A DNA stretch of 13,454 nucleotides, taken from assembly GCA_964556885.1 (NCBI GenBank), contig CAZKYP010000089.1:1-13454 (forward strand), given 5' to 3'. The notes under the pieces are model-generated. The model did not search any database, had not been told where the DNA came from, and worked only from the letters and a program-made list of their open reading frames with translations. A program made the position numbers and the translations under genes. This document shows, in pieces, positions 1 to 6,674 of the stretch. The stretch is from CAZKYP01 sp964556885. Lineage in GTDB: Bacteria; Planctomycetota; Phycisphaerae; Sedimentisphaerales; Anaerobacaceae. The first letter of the stretch is position 1, and each line of letters starts with the position of its first letter.

Positions 1-306
1 TACTTAAGACGCGTCGGACTTCGGACGACAATAATAGAGCAGGAAGCAACAAAAGACTGCATATTCCTGCGAAATATTGACGGGCGGAAAAAGTGCATAA
101 TTTACGAGGTTCGGCCGAGTCAGTGCCGGAACTGGCCGTTCTGGTCCGAAAACCTGAGCAGTCCCGGGGCGTGGAACAAAGCGGCTCAAAAATGCTCCGG
201 TATCAATCGAGGCCGATTCTATAGCTTAGAGCAGATACGGGAAATCAAAAGGAACAACAAATGGTGGCTGAATCCGGAACTAAAAACCGGCTCATCGAAA
301 AAGTAG
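1..306 (+). CDS. YkgJ-family cysteine-cluster protein (5' partial)
   Basis: An open frame enters from the left edge and ends at TAG 304-306, leaving 101 residues of a C-terminal half. The visible part has the layout of the YkgJ / 'zinc- or iron-chelating' family (UPF0153): CIFLRNIDGRKKC (residues 20-32), then IYEVRPSQCRNWPFW, then a Trp and a Cys at 65 followed by GINRGRFYSLEQI. The cysteines C20, C32, C42 and C65 are the expected downstream ligands; the N-terminal CxxCxxCC motif would lie outside the window. The family is thought to bind a metal or iron-sulfur centre, but its biochemical role is poorly defined. The last 46 bp overlap the next gene in another frame, so the two are almost certainly co-transcribed and perhaps translationally coupled. 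No start codon is visible. Family assignment is firm; function is not. Confidence 0.85.
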   Translation, partial: YLRRVGLRTTIIEQEATKDCIFLRNIDGRKKCIIYEVRPSQCRNWPFWSENLSSPGAWNKAAQKCSGINRGRFYSLEQIREIKRNNKWWLNPELKTGSSKK

Positions 307-701
307 CAGAAATCTACGATTGGCTGGATGAGCAGATTCGAGACAGTCGCAAACAGGCCGGCAGGTGCGATGCCTGCGGAAAGTGCTGCGATTTCGATAA
401 ATATGACCACCGTCTGTTTGTTACATCGCCTGAGCTGATTTACCTGATTGAAAATCTGGGTTATGAAAATATCAAGCCGATGACGACAGGCTGCTGTCCT
501 TATCAGGTGGACGGCAGATGTAGTATCTATAAATACCGGTTTGCCGGCTGCAGGATTTTTTGCTGCAGCGGCGATGCGGATTTCCAAAGCAGATTGAGCG
601 AGTTAACGCTGGCGATGTTCAGGCAGATTTGTATCGACTTTGACATCCCCTATCGATATGCCGACTTGCCCACGGCCTTAAATTCTGTTGCGAGTGTCTA
701 A
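261..701 (+). CDS. YkgJ-family cysteine-cluster protein
   Basis: This 146-residue protein has the signature CDACGKCC (C36, C39, C42, C43) followed by a hydrophobic stretch with VTSPELIYL, then CCPYQVDGRCSIY (C78, C79, C87) and a final RFAGCRIFCC (C97, C101, C102). That spacing is the YkgJ/UPF0153 pattern, in which the cysteines are believed to hold zinc or an iron-sulfur cluster. It is short, soluble and has no signal peptide. The ATG at 261 has an AAAAGGA-like ribosome site about 7 nt upstream. Its 5' end overlaps the preceding YkgJ-like gene by 46 bp, so two paralogues appear to be stacked in one transcript. The stop TAA (699-701) overlaps by 4 bp the stop of ftsQ on the other strand. The exact substrate or partner is unknown. 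Confidence 0.85.
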   Translation: MVAESGTKNRLIEKVAEIYDWLDEQIRDSRKQAGRCDACGKCCDFDKYDHRLFVTSPELIYLIENLGYENIKPMTTGCCPYQVDGRCSIYKYRFAGCRIFCCSGDADFQSRLSELTLAMFRQICIDFDIPYRYADLPTALNSVASV

Positions 702-1642
702 TACTTGTCTATCGGCAGGGGAACTTTGTATTTAGGATCCCGCAGGTTGATGTATTTAGCGCCGCCCAGCAGCGTGCCTGAGCCTTTGTAGTAGCCATAG
801 AGCTTGGCCAGTTTTTGCTCGTCAGTAGATTCGAGGTGTTGCTGCCATGTCCCGAACTCCGCCCCCCAGATGATTTCCGTACCGTCTTTCGCATAAAGAA
901 CGATATGCGGATCCCTGGCATTTTCCCGGCCGCCGAAGTTACTGACGTCGATACCGGCGATTTCGTAAAGCAGGGGCTTGTCCGGAGTGAATTGTTTGTC
1001 CATCCGTTGGAGCCGGTCCAATATGGTAATCGCCGCTTCAAGGTCGTCGAGCTGCAGGGCTTGGCCTTTGGACGGGGCGTTTGATGACGAAGACAAACCT
1101 TTCACTTCTACCACCCACAGTTTCGGCATGGGTACGAAATCCAGAACGACCTGCTCGATGTCCACGTAGTATGTGTTCGTGCCCCAATCGAGTCGGGCTA
1201 TGGGTTTTCGCCACCTTCCTTCTATCCGGAGTCCGTCGTGCGTGGTCCGCACTTTTACATTATCCATCCATGCGATATTTTTCTCGATATTGCGCTGTGC
1301 AGTCATGGCGGAATTTTCGTCGATTTTTATCTGCTGGCTATTACCTGTTGCTGCGGCCAGGACATTTTCTTTGACCTGGTCGGGCACCCACACCGGGACG
1401 TTCAGTAATTCCAGGTTTACAGTTTCTCTCGATGCCGAGACGGATGTTTTTACATATCTGTCAAGATACTCCAGACCGATTACTATCCCGGCCAGTACGC
1501 AGACTACGAGTAATATTAATAGTATTTTTATCAAACTCGGGCCGACCCAGCTTGGTTGTTGCCTTTTATTCTTTTGCGGGATAATGGATTTGAACCAGCT
1601 TATCCCGTACTTTTTTTCTTTTCTTTTTCTTCTGAATGCCAT
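698..1642 (-). CDS. ftsQ: FtsQ-type cell division protein
   Basis: A 314-residue bitopic protein with a very basic cytoplasmic N-terminus (residues 1-30, many Lys/Arg), one membrane helix at about 36-57, and an extracytoplasmic region. This region fits FtsQ/DivIB: a POTRA-like segment from about 72, then NIAWMDNVKVRTTHDGLRI and a basic RWRKPIARLDW, followed by YYVDIEQVVLDF, which matches the family's 'R-P-A ... vD..G.v' landmark. FtsQ links early and late divisome proteins (FtsB/FtsL/FtsW/FtsI) during septal wall synthesis. It is the last gene of murC-murB-ddl-ftsQ and starts 4 bp after the ddl stop. No ftsA or ftsZ follows; the next gene points the other way. Sequence conservation is moderate, as usual for FtsQ, so context contributes to the call. 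Confidence 0.8.
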   Translation of the reverse strand: MAFRRKRKEKKYGISWFKSIIPQKNKRQQPSWVGPSLIKILLILLVVCVLAGIVIGLEYLDRYVKTSVSASRETVNLELLNVPVWVPDQVKENVLAAATGNSQQIKIDENSAMTAQRNIEKNIAWMDNVKVRTTHDGLRIEGRWRKPIARLDWGTNTYYVDIEQVVLDFVPMPKLWVVEVKGLSSSSNAPSKGQALQLDDLEAAITILDRLQRMDKQFTPDKPLLYEIAGIDVSNFGGRENARDPHIVLYAKDGTEIIWGAEFGTWQQHLESTDEQKLAKLYGYYKGSGTLLGGAKYINLRDPKYKVPLPIDKY

Positions 1643-1646
1643 TATT

Positions 1647-2600
1647 TCATATCTTGTTTTGTGCCGGGTTATTTACAAGCGTCGAATACGCGGCGTCGAC
1701 AATCCTTGTGCACAACCGGCTCATTGGAAGTCCTATTTTTTCAGCCGCTTTGGGCAGCAGTGAATGGTTTGTAAAACCGGGAATAGTATTAATCTCCAGG
1801 GCGTATGCAGTTCCATTTTCGCTGAGAATAAAATCGGCCCTTGCGAAGTGCCGGCAGCCGAGGGCGTTGAAGCAATCGAGCGCCGCCTTGTCGAGTTTTG
1901 CAATGACAGCCGGATCGGTGATTGTATCGAAAAGGAATTCCGTCTGTTCGTCGATATATTTTGCATGATAATCATAGAATTTACTTCGCGGCCGAATCTC
2001 AATAACCGGCAGGGGCCGGTCGCATAGGATGCCGACGGTAACTTCCCGCCCCGGTATAAATTCTTCTATCATGCAGTCGCCGTACTTGCTTAAGGTCTCC
2101 CTTGCAGCATCGACGGCATCTTTCGGCGACGGGACGATACTGATACCAACACTGCTGCCCTGGTTGACTGGTTTGATTACGAACTTATCGGCAAAATTCC
2201 GCAGTTGTTCTTCCAATTGTCGTGTGTCGGTTTTTTCGTTGACCTCTATTACGGCAGGCACGGCAACACCTGCGGCGGCAAAAAGTTTTTTGCTTGTTAG
2301 TTTATCGAACGCCAGGTTGCTTGCCTTTGGCCCGCTTCCGGTGTAGATAAGCGATTTGTCCTCGAGTATCTGCTGGAGCTGCCCATCTTCGCCGAACTGG
2401 CCGTGAAGGGCGATGAAAAACACGTCGATGCTTTTGTCATGCAGTATATCGAGCTTGTCCGGCTTGATGTCGGCGGTTACCACTTTGAAGCCCGCTTTTT
2501 TAAGCGCGTTCGTGACGCATTTGCCGCTTTGGAGGCTTATGTCGCGTTCGGCTCCGATGCCGCCGGTCAGAACTGCGATTTTTAGTTCGGTGTTTATCAT
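1647..2600 (-). CDS. ddl: D-alanine--D-alanine ligase
   Basis: A 317-residue ATP-grasp enzyme that joins two D-Ala residues to give the dipeptide later attached by MurF. Visible landmarks in order are GGIGAERDISL near the N-terminus (usual form GGxSxERxVSL), ALHGQFGEDG, the ATP-lid segment VIKPVNQGSSVGIS, EEFIPGREVTVGIL, the omega-loop motif FYDYHAKY, and the metal-binding pair ARADF and LEINTIPGFTNHSLLPK. The Tyr ending FYDYHAKY corresponds to Tyr216 of E. coli DdlB; D-lactate ligases carry Phe there, so the product should be D-Ala-D-Ala. Length is normal. The gene lies between murB (64-bp gap) and ftsQ (4-bp gap). The ATG at 2600 has only a weak upstream purine stretch, consistent with coupled translation within the operon. 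Confidence 0.95.
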   Translation of the reverse strand: MINTELKIAVLTGGIGAERDISLQSGKCVTNALKKAGFKVVTADIKPDKLDILHDKSIDVFFIALHGQFGEDGQLQQILEDKSLIYTGSGPKASNLAFDKLTSKKLFAAAGVAVPAVIEVNEKTDTRQLEEQLRNFADKFVIKPVNQGSSVGISIVPSPKDAVDAARETLSKYGDCMIEEFIPGREVTVGILCDRPLPVIEIRPRSKFYDYHAKYIDEQTEFLFDTITDPAVIAKLDKAALDCFNALGCRHFARADFILSENGTAYALEINTIPGFTNHSLLPKAAEKIGLPMSRLCTRIVDAAYSTLVNNPAQNKI

Positions 2601-2664
2601 CTTAAATTAAAAAACCGATAAGAGATAATTTTTTTACGACAATCGTGGTAACGTTTCGATGGTT

Positions 2665-3549
2665 TTATTCCCAGATTTCGATTTCAGGTTCGAGGTCGAT
2701 GTCGAACTGTTCTTTAACTCTCTGCTTGATGATCTCCATCAATCTCATAACGTCGCGGCTTTTGCATCCGGTTTCGGCGACTATGAAATTCGCATGTTTT
2801 TCGCTGACAACGGCTCCGCCGATCTGCAGTCCTTTCAAACCGGCGCGGTCGATCAAAGCGCCAGCCGAAGCGCCGGATGGATTCTTGAATATGCAGCCGG
2901 AGTTTTTGGTATTGAGCGGCTGGTTGTTCTTTTTATATATCCAGATTTCCTTAACCGTCCGCATTATTTGTTCCGGGTCCGCGCCGGTAAGATTCAACCT
3001 GGCGTTGAGGATAAACTTCGCTGTAATATTCGTCCGGCGGTAGTCGAATTCCAACTCGGGTTTGCTCTTTTCAAAGACGTTGCCGTCATTATCCATCAGG
3101 GTGACGGATTCGACCGCGGTTCCGAAGTCTCCGAAATTGCCGCCGGCATTCATTTTTACCGCTCCGCCGATCGAGCCGGGTATCCCTGTTGTTGCTTCGA
3201 TGCCCGAAAGTCCTTTTTCCACGCATGTCAGGACCAGCTTGCTCAGTTCGGCTCCGGCCCAGGCCGTTACCTCCTGTTCGTTGAAGTCGATTTGAGTGAA
3301 CTGCTCGGTATCGAGTTTTATCACGGCTCCACGCACACCTTTGTCGTCAATCAGCAGATTGGAGCCGAAGCCCATTACGTAGATTTTGATTTTATTTTCG
3401 TTGCACAGCCGGACCGCTTCTTTGAGCTGTTCGGTGGTTTTCGGCCTTATGAAATAATCGGCAGGCCCGCCCAGCCCGTACCAGGTCCGCTTTGCCAACG
3501 GATAATCTGTTTCAACTATTTCCTTTAAGCCGCTGAATAATGAGCTCAT
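2665..3549 (-). CDS. murB: UDP-N-acetylenolpyruvoylglucosamine reductase
   Basis: MurB reduces UDP-GlcNAc-enolpyruvate to UDP-MurNAc with NADPH and FAD. The 294 residues show the FAD domain (RTWYGLGGPADYF, then GFGSNLLI around 60-67) and the core motif GIEATTGIPGSIGGAVKMNAG. These are followed by FDYRRTNI and, in the C-terminal domain, SGCIFKNP with ASAGALIDRAGLKG and HANFIV; LEPEIEIW closes the protein and contains the candidate catalytic Glu. The size matches the short type II MurB. Residue 219 is Cys where E. coli has the proton-donating Ser229; Cys occurs there in other MurBs and should be functional. The ATG at 3549 has a strong GGAAGGTGG ribosome site and lies inside the 3' end of murC (38-bp overlap), indicating translational coupling. 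Confidence 0.95.
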   Translation of the reverse strand: MSSLFSGLKEIVETDYPLAKRTWYGLGGPADYFIRPKTTEQLKEAVRLCNENKIKIYVMGFGSNLLIDDKGVRGAVIKLDTEQFTQIDFNEQEVTAWAGAELSKLVLTCVEKGLSGIEATTGIPGSIGGAVKMNAGGNFGDFGTAVESVTLMDNDGNVFEKSKPELEFDYRRTNITAKFILNARLNLTGADPEQIMRTVKEIWIYKKNNQPLNTKNSGCIFKNPSGASAGALIDRAGLKGLQIGGAVVSEKHANFIVAETGCKSRDVMRLMEIIKQRVKEQFDIDLEPEIEIWE

Positions 3550-5026
3550 CTGCCACCTTCCAAATATCGCCTGCGCCCATAGTGACTACTACGTCGCCCG
3601 GCTCTATATTTTCCTGTAAATAATCACAAATCGCTGCGAAGCTATCGATAAATATCGCCTGCGTTCCGTTATTTTGCAGCTTGTCGACCAGTATCTGTGC
3701 GTTAATCTCCGTCCTGGCCGACAGCGAATCGCGGACGAAGTAAATCTCCGGAACAATTGTTACATCGGCAAGCTTGAAGCTTTGAGTAAAGTCATTAAGC
3801 AAAAATCTTGTTCTGCTGTACTGGTGCGGCTGAAAAACACACCAGAGCCGCTTCGGATTATACCTTTGCCGTATCGCGGCAAGCGACGCCCGGATTTCCG
3901 TTGGGTGGTGGGCATAATCGTCGAGAATAGTAATTTGTCCGAACTTTCCCTTGAGCATGAGCCGGCGGTCGATGCCCGTAAAGTTCCCCAGCAGCTCGAT
4001 TATTCGTTCGGGTTCGAGCCCGAGGTTGGCCGCCATCGCTGTTACTGCAAGTGCATTGTAAACATTGTGCCGGCCGGGAAGCGAAATTCGTGCGTTTCCC
4101 AGCAGGTTGCCGTTGTGATATATATCGAAGCTGTAAAGTCCGTCGTTCGGCTCGATGTTCCTGGCGTAATAGTTACACTCCTCATCAAGTCCGAAAGTTT
4201 CGCATCGTATCGAGTTAGCCGTCCAGCTTGATTGAGAATCCCTGATTATCTTTGCCACGTTCGGGTCCCGGCCGTTTGCGATTACTACGCCGCCAGGTTT
4301 GGTCCCGTGGGCGAATTGACCGAAGGTCTCGACTATCTCATCTTCGTCCTTATAGTAATCGAGGTGGTCTTGTTCGATGTTAAGGATACAGGCGATTTTC
4401 GGCTTGAGGTTAAGAAAGCTCCTGTCATACTCACATGCCTCGGCTACAAAATAATCGCTGTCGGCGACGCCGGATGAGCCGCCCAACTGAGTTATCGCGG
4501 CACCGATGATGAAGTTGGTATCGATACCGGCCTGCTTGAGCAGATGAATGAGCCAGCCGCTCGTCGTGCTTTTACCGTGTGTGCCGCTTACGGCGATGCC
4601 CTCGTACACATTCATCAGCTCGCCCAGCATCTCGGCGTATTTGTATACTTTGAATCCTTTTTGTCTCGCCGATTTCAGTTCCGGATTGTCCTCTTTAATT
4701 GCCGCCGAGATAACAACCGCATCGGTGTCGGGATTGAGATTTTCGGCTTTGTGCCCAATTAAAATATGAGCTCCCGTTTTTACGAGGTTGCTTATAACCT
4801 CGCTCGGCGTCTGGTCCGAGCCGGTCACTATCGCCTTGTGTTTGATTAGAAGTCTCGCCAGCCCGCTCATGCCGATGCCGCCGACGCCGACAAAGTGAAA
4901 TCTCATACCGGCAATGCCGAGGCCGTTTTGGGCCGATGTTTTGTTTTCGTTCGAAATATTCATAAATCTATTTTTGCCGCGAAGGCGCGAACTCAGATTC
5001 AGGGTTTGTGCGTCAGGCCGATTCAT
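3512..5026 (-). CDS. murC: UDP-N-acetylmuramate--L-alanine ligase
   Basis: MurC adds L-Ala to UDP-MurNAc, the first peptide-forming step of peptidoglycan synthesis in the cytoplasm. Landmarks are the Rossmann-like FVGVGGIGMSGLA, the ATP loop GTHGKSTT, EACEYDRSFLNLKP, NIEQDHLDYY, GRHNVYNALA, the TGIDRR...DDYAHHPTEI block with PHQYSRT, and a terminal TMGAGDIW. Start choice is uncertain. The frame is open to an ATG at 5080, but the ATG at 5026 has an AAAGGA site 4 nt upstream and is taken here (504 residues). ATG 4963 is a plausible shorter alternative. With 5026, about 40 residues precede the conserved core, part of them coded by repeat-like DNA (about 4976-4991). It is first in the operon and overlaps murB by 38 bp. 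Confidence 0.93.
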   Translation of the reverse strand: MNRPDAQTLNLSSRLRGKNRFMNISNENKTSAQNGLGIAGMRFHFVGVGGIGMSGLARLLIKHKAIVTGSDQTPSEVISNLVKTGAHILIGHKAENLNPDTDAVVISAAIKEDNPELKSARQKGFKVYKYAEMLGELMNVYEGIAVSGTHGKSTTSGWLIHLLKQAGIDTNFIIGAAITQLGGSSGVADSDYFVAEACEYDRSFLNLKPKIACILNIEQDHLDYYKDEDEIVETFGQFAHGTKPGGVVIANGRDPNVAKIIRDSQSSWTANSIRCETFGLDEECNYYARNIEPNDGLYSFDIYHNGNLLGNARISLPGRHNVYNALAVTAMAANLGLEPERIIELLGNFTGIDRRLMLKGKFGQITILDDYAHHPTEIRASLAAIRQRYNPKRLWCVFQPHQYSRTRFLLNDFTQSFKLADVTIVPEIYFVRDSLSARTEINAQILVDKLQNNGTQAIFIDSFAAICDYLQENIEPGDVVVTMGAGDIWKVADELIIQRLKGNS

Positions 5027-5508
5027 AGCGTCCTTTCTATACCTATTACCCTTTAACAAGTAAACCGAATAGTCTACCACAGAAACAAAGTACAGAAAAG
5101 AGAAAAGCTTCTACCTGCATTTACACATATTCGTACCATATAGGATTCTATGAACTATCTACTTCCATTTCATATAATAATCATAAGATAATACGTTGCA
5201 GTCTGTTATGATTTTTAAGCTTTTTTGATTCATTAGAAAACTACAACCAATTATACAACCTATTCAGGATTATCCTGACAATTTCAAACTATTTTCAAGG
5301 TGTGATGAAAAACGCTTATACACCAATATGACATGCTTTTCCGAGCTGTCTTTGTGCAAAGTTGGCATATACACTCAACACACGCCTGTATTTCCTCTTT
5401 TCAAAGAGCTTTTACTGTAACTTCAGCAGTTCTGAAGTGGTCTGATCAGCGCTTAACAAGCGTGCATGTTTTTTTTAAAAAAATATTTAGAAAATATGGA
5501 TTTTTTTG
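5027..5508. other. Divergent intergenic region between murC and the GntR/ABC operon
   Basis: About 480 bp of AT-rich DNA without a credible gene on either strand. It should hold the murC promoter, but no convincing -35/-10 pair could be fixed for the minus strand. The right half contains several short dyads, listed separately, and T/A runs around 5469-5486. Nothing here resembles a known riboswitch or tRNA. Confidence 0.6.
5350..5462. repeat. Cluster of four short inverted repeats
   Basis: Four perfect dyads lie within 113 bp: CTTTG-tg-CAAAG (5350-5361), CTCTTT-tc-AAAGAG (5395-5408), ACTTCAG-cagtt-CTGAAGT (5420-5438) and CGCTT-aac-AAGCG (5450-5462). The first two have 2-nt centres and suit protein-binding sites better than RNA hairpins. 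The last two could form small hairpins. The fourth is followed 6 nt later by a T8 run (5469-5476), but the stem is too weak and too far from it to call a terminator. Function is unknown; binding sites for regulators of the divergent genes are possible. Confidence 0.4.
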
Positions 5509-5536
5509 TTGACCAATTTTGATATACTGTTATAGT
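5509..5536 (+). promoter_or_regulatory. Sigma70-type promoter of the GntR/ABC operon
   Basis: TTGACC (5509-5514) and TATAGT (5531-5536) are separated by 16 bp and lie about 20 bp upstream of the AAGGAG ribosome site at 5559. The -10 box falls inside a perfect inverted repeat, as expected for a repressed promoter. Confidence 0.6.
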
Positions 5537-5549
5537 TGTATATAACAGT
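5526..5549. promoter_or_regulatory. Probable GntR (YtrA-type) operator
   Basis: A perfect 9-bp inverted repeat, ACTGTTATA (5526-5534) and TATAACAGT (5541-5549), with a 6-bp centre (GTTGTA). It covers the -10 box and the expected transcription start of the GntR gene. YtrA-family repressors typically bind palindromes with GT...AC half-sites at their own promoters, so autorepression is the simplest reading. That the first gene of the operon encodes the binder is inference. Confidence 0.65.
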
Positions 5550-5558
5550 GGAAATTTT

Positions 5559-5575
5559 AAGGAGCTCTAATTATT
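5559..5575 (+). promoter_or_regulatory. Ribosome site and ATT initiation codon of the GntR gene
   Basis: AAGGAG (5559-5564) overlaps the in-frame stop TAA (5558-5560) and is followed after 8 nt by ATT (5573-5575). No ATG, GTG or TTG occurs in frame between this site and GTG 5603, which is 38 nt away. The site therefore decides the start in favour of a non-standard codon. Confidence 0.55.
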
Positions 5576-5992
5576 TTTATACGAATCGAACCATCTTCAT
5601 CGGTGCCTATATACCGGCAGATTATAGACCAGATAAAGTATCAGGTAGCCACCGGCATGCTCAAAGAAGGCGATAAAGTGCCCAGTGTAAGGGAGTTAGC
5701 GGCAAAGCTGGCAGTCAACCAAAATACAATCCTCAAGGTTTATAATGAGCTTTGCCGGCAGAATGTGCTCAAAATCGAAAGAGGTGACGGCACATACGTT
5801 TCTTCCAACAGGCAGTCTATTCCTGCGGCAGAAAGAAGGAAAACCGTCTCAAACGTGCTTCGCGAAGCGGCTATCCTGACGGTTCAACTGGAGCTGCCGA
5901 TCGAGCAGGTTGTCGAACTGCTGCAAAAAGAATTTGAAAATATCGTTTCCCAAAGAGCAGACCGTCGCAGAGCCGGCTCATCGGAGAAGTAA
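5573..5992 (+). CDS. GntR-family (YtrA subfamily) transcriptional repressor, probable ATT start
   Basis: A short GntR regulator of about 139 residues. The winged-helix domain contains PIYRQIIDQIKYQVATG, GDKVPSVRELAAKLAVNQNTILKVYNEL and a wing RGDGTYVSS. It is followed by a helical tail of only about 50 residues, as in the YtrA subfamily. The first standard start is GTG 5603, but it has no ribosome site. The frame upstream codes FIRIEPSSSV directly before PIYRQI, the usual YtrA N-terminus. An in-frame TAA at 5558 and the AAGGAG at 5559-5564 leave ATT 5573 (8-nt spacing) as the best start; ATT 5570 is possible. A sequencing error of ATG is the alternative. It sits 1 bp before the permease gene and probably represses its own operon, perhaps until envelope-targeting compounds are present. 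Confidence 0.88.
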   Translation: MFIRIEPSSSVPIYRQIIDQIKYQVATGMLKEGDKVPSVRELAAKLAVNQNTILKVYNELCRQNVLKIERGDGTYVSSNRQSIPAAERRKTVSNVLREAAILTVQLELPIEQVVELLQKEFENIVSQRADRRRAGSSEK

Positions 5993-5993
5993 T

Positions 5994-6674
5994 ATGTTTC
6001 GAATGATTTTATGGAAAGAGTGGAAAGAAAACCTCTGGAAGCTGTGGTTTTGCGGAGCGGCCAGTGCTGTTTTCACAATCATGCTTTTCAGAATACGGAT
6101 CATACCTGATGTTGCTAATTGTATATTGATCTCATTTATTCAGATGTTTGTTGTTCCGGTAGTCTATTCACTGGATATTTTTTCCGGTGAAGTAAGCAAC
6201 CGTACGATACATCTGCTTTTCAAGATACCGGTTCCCAGATGGATGCTCTTTTTTAGTAAGTATCTTGTTTCGGCGGCCGGGATTATTCTGATATTCCTTA
6301 TCAGCGGAGTTCTGATGGAGATTATAGCTCAGGGTAGAGAAGCATCAGTATATTATCTTCTTAAAACCAATTTGCTTTTCGGTGCGGCCGGGTTGCTTCT
6401 TTTTACATGGTTCTGCCCGTTTGGCTGTCAGAGCAGGAGTGAGGCCGGTTCGCTGGTGGTAATGTTCGGTATCTTTATCGGCTGGGGAATTGTGCTGTTA
6501 TGGTCCAACTTATGTGATGTCGCCTGGGCTGAGCGTTTTGTGCCGTATTCACTTATATTGATGAGAATCACAAATAACGGGGCTGTGGAGACGGTATTTT
6601 CTCAGTCTCTGGCGTTTGCAGTTGTTCTAATTATTGCTTGTTACAGGTATGTGAGTATCAGGAAATATTTATGA
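5994..6674 (+). CDS. ABC-2 type transporter permease
   Basis: A 226-residue integral membrane protein with an amphipathic N-terminus MFRMILWKEWKENLWKLW typical of ABC-2 permeases, then about six membrane helices (roughly 15-33, 41-62, 84-112, 122-145, 151-171, 203-217). The segment after helix 2, GEVSNRTIHLLFKIPVPRW, is the cytoplasmic coupling region that contacts the ATPase in this family. The start at ATG 5994 has GGAGAAG 4 nt upstream and lies 1 bp after the GntR stop; the frame is open further upstream, but that part overlaps the repressor gene. It overlaps the next permease by 4 bp (ATGA). It likely pairs with that second permease and the ATPase to form one exporter. The substrate is unknown. 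Confidence 0.85.
   Translation: MFRMILWKEWKENLWKLWFCGAASAVFTIMLFRIRIIPDVANCILISFIQMFVVPVVYSLDIFSGEVSNRTIHLLFKIPVPRWMLFFSKYLVSAAGIILIFLISGVLMEIIAQGREASVYYLLKTNLLFGAAGLLLFTWFCPFGCQSRSEAGSLVVMFGIFIGWGIVLLWSNLCDVAWAERFVPYSLILMRITNNGAVETVFSQSLAFAVVLIIACYRYVSIRKYL

Noticed and set aside
1173..1763. 196-codon plus-strand frame opposite ftsQ/ddl
   Set aside because: It spans the boundary of two real minus-strand genes and its translation shows no domain.
2659..3528. 289-codon open frame on the plus strand opposite murB
   Set aside because: It mirrors a clear murB gene, has no family motif and no ribosome site. It is a shadow of the high-quality minus-strand gene.
3674..4231. 185-codon plus-strand frame opposite murC
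   Set aside because: Antisense to conserved murC motifs; no independent evidence of coding.
5450..5476. Intrinsic terminator formed by CGCTT/AAGCG plus a T-run
   Set aside because: The stem is only 5 bp, the T-run begins 6 nt later, and no plus-strand gene lies upstream for it to terminate.
5910..5993. Longer N-terminus for the first permease from ATG 5910
   Set aside because: It would overlap the GntR gene by 83 bp and add non-permease residues. ATG 5994 has a strong ribosome site and a family-like N-terminus.
6638..6670. Earlier start of the fused permease at ATG 6638
   Set aside because: ATG 6671 has an AGGA site and a classic 4-bp ATGA overlap; the earlier ATG lies inside the preceding gene without a ribosome site.
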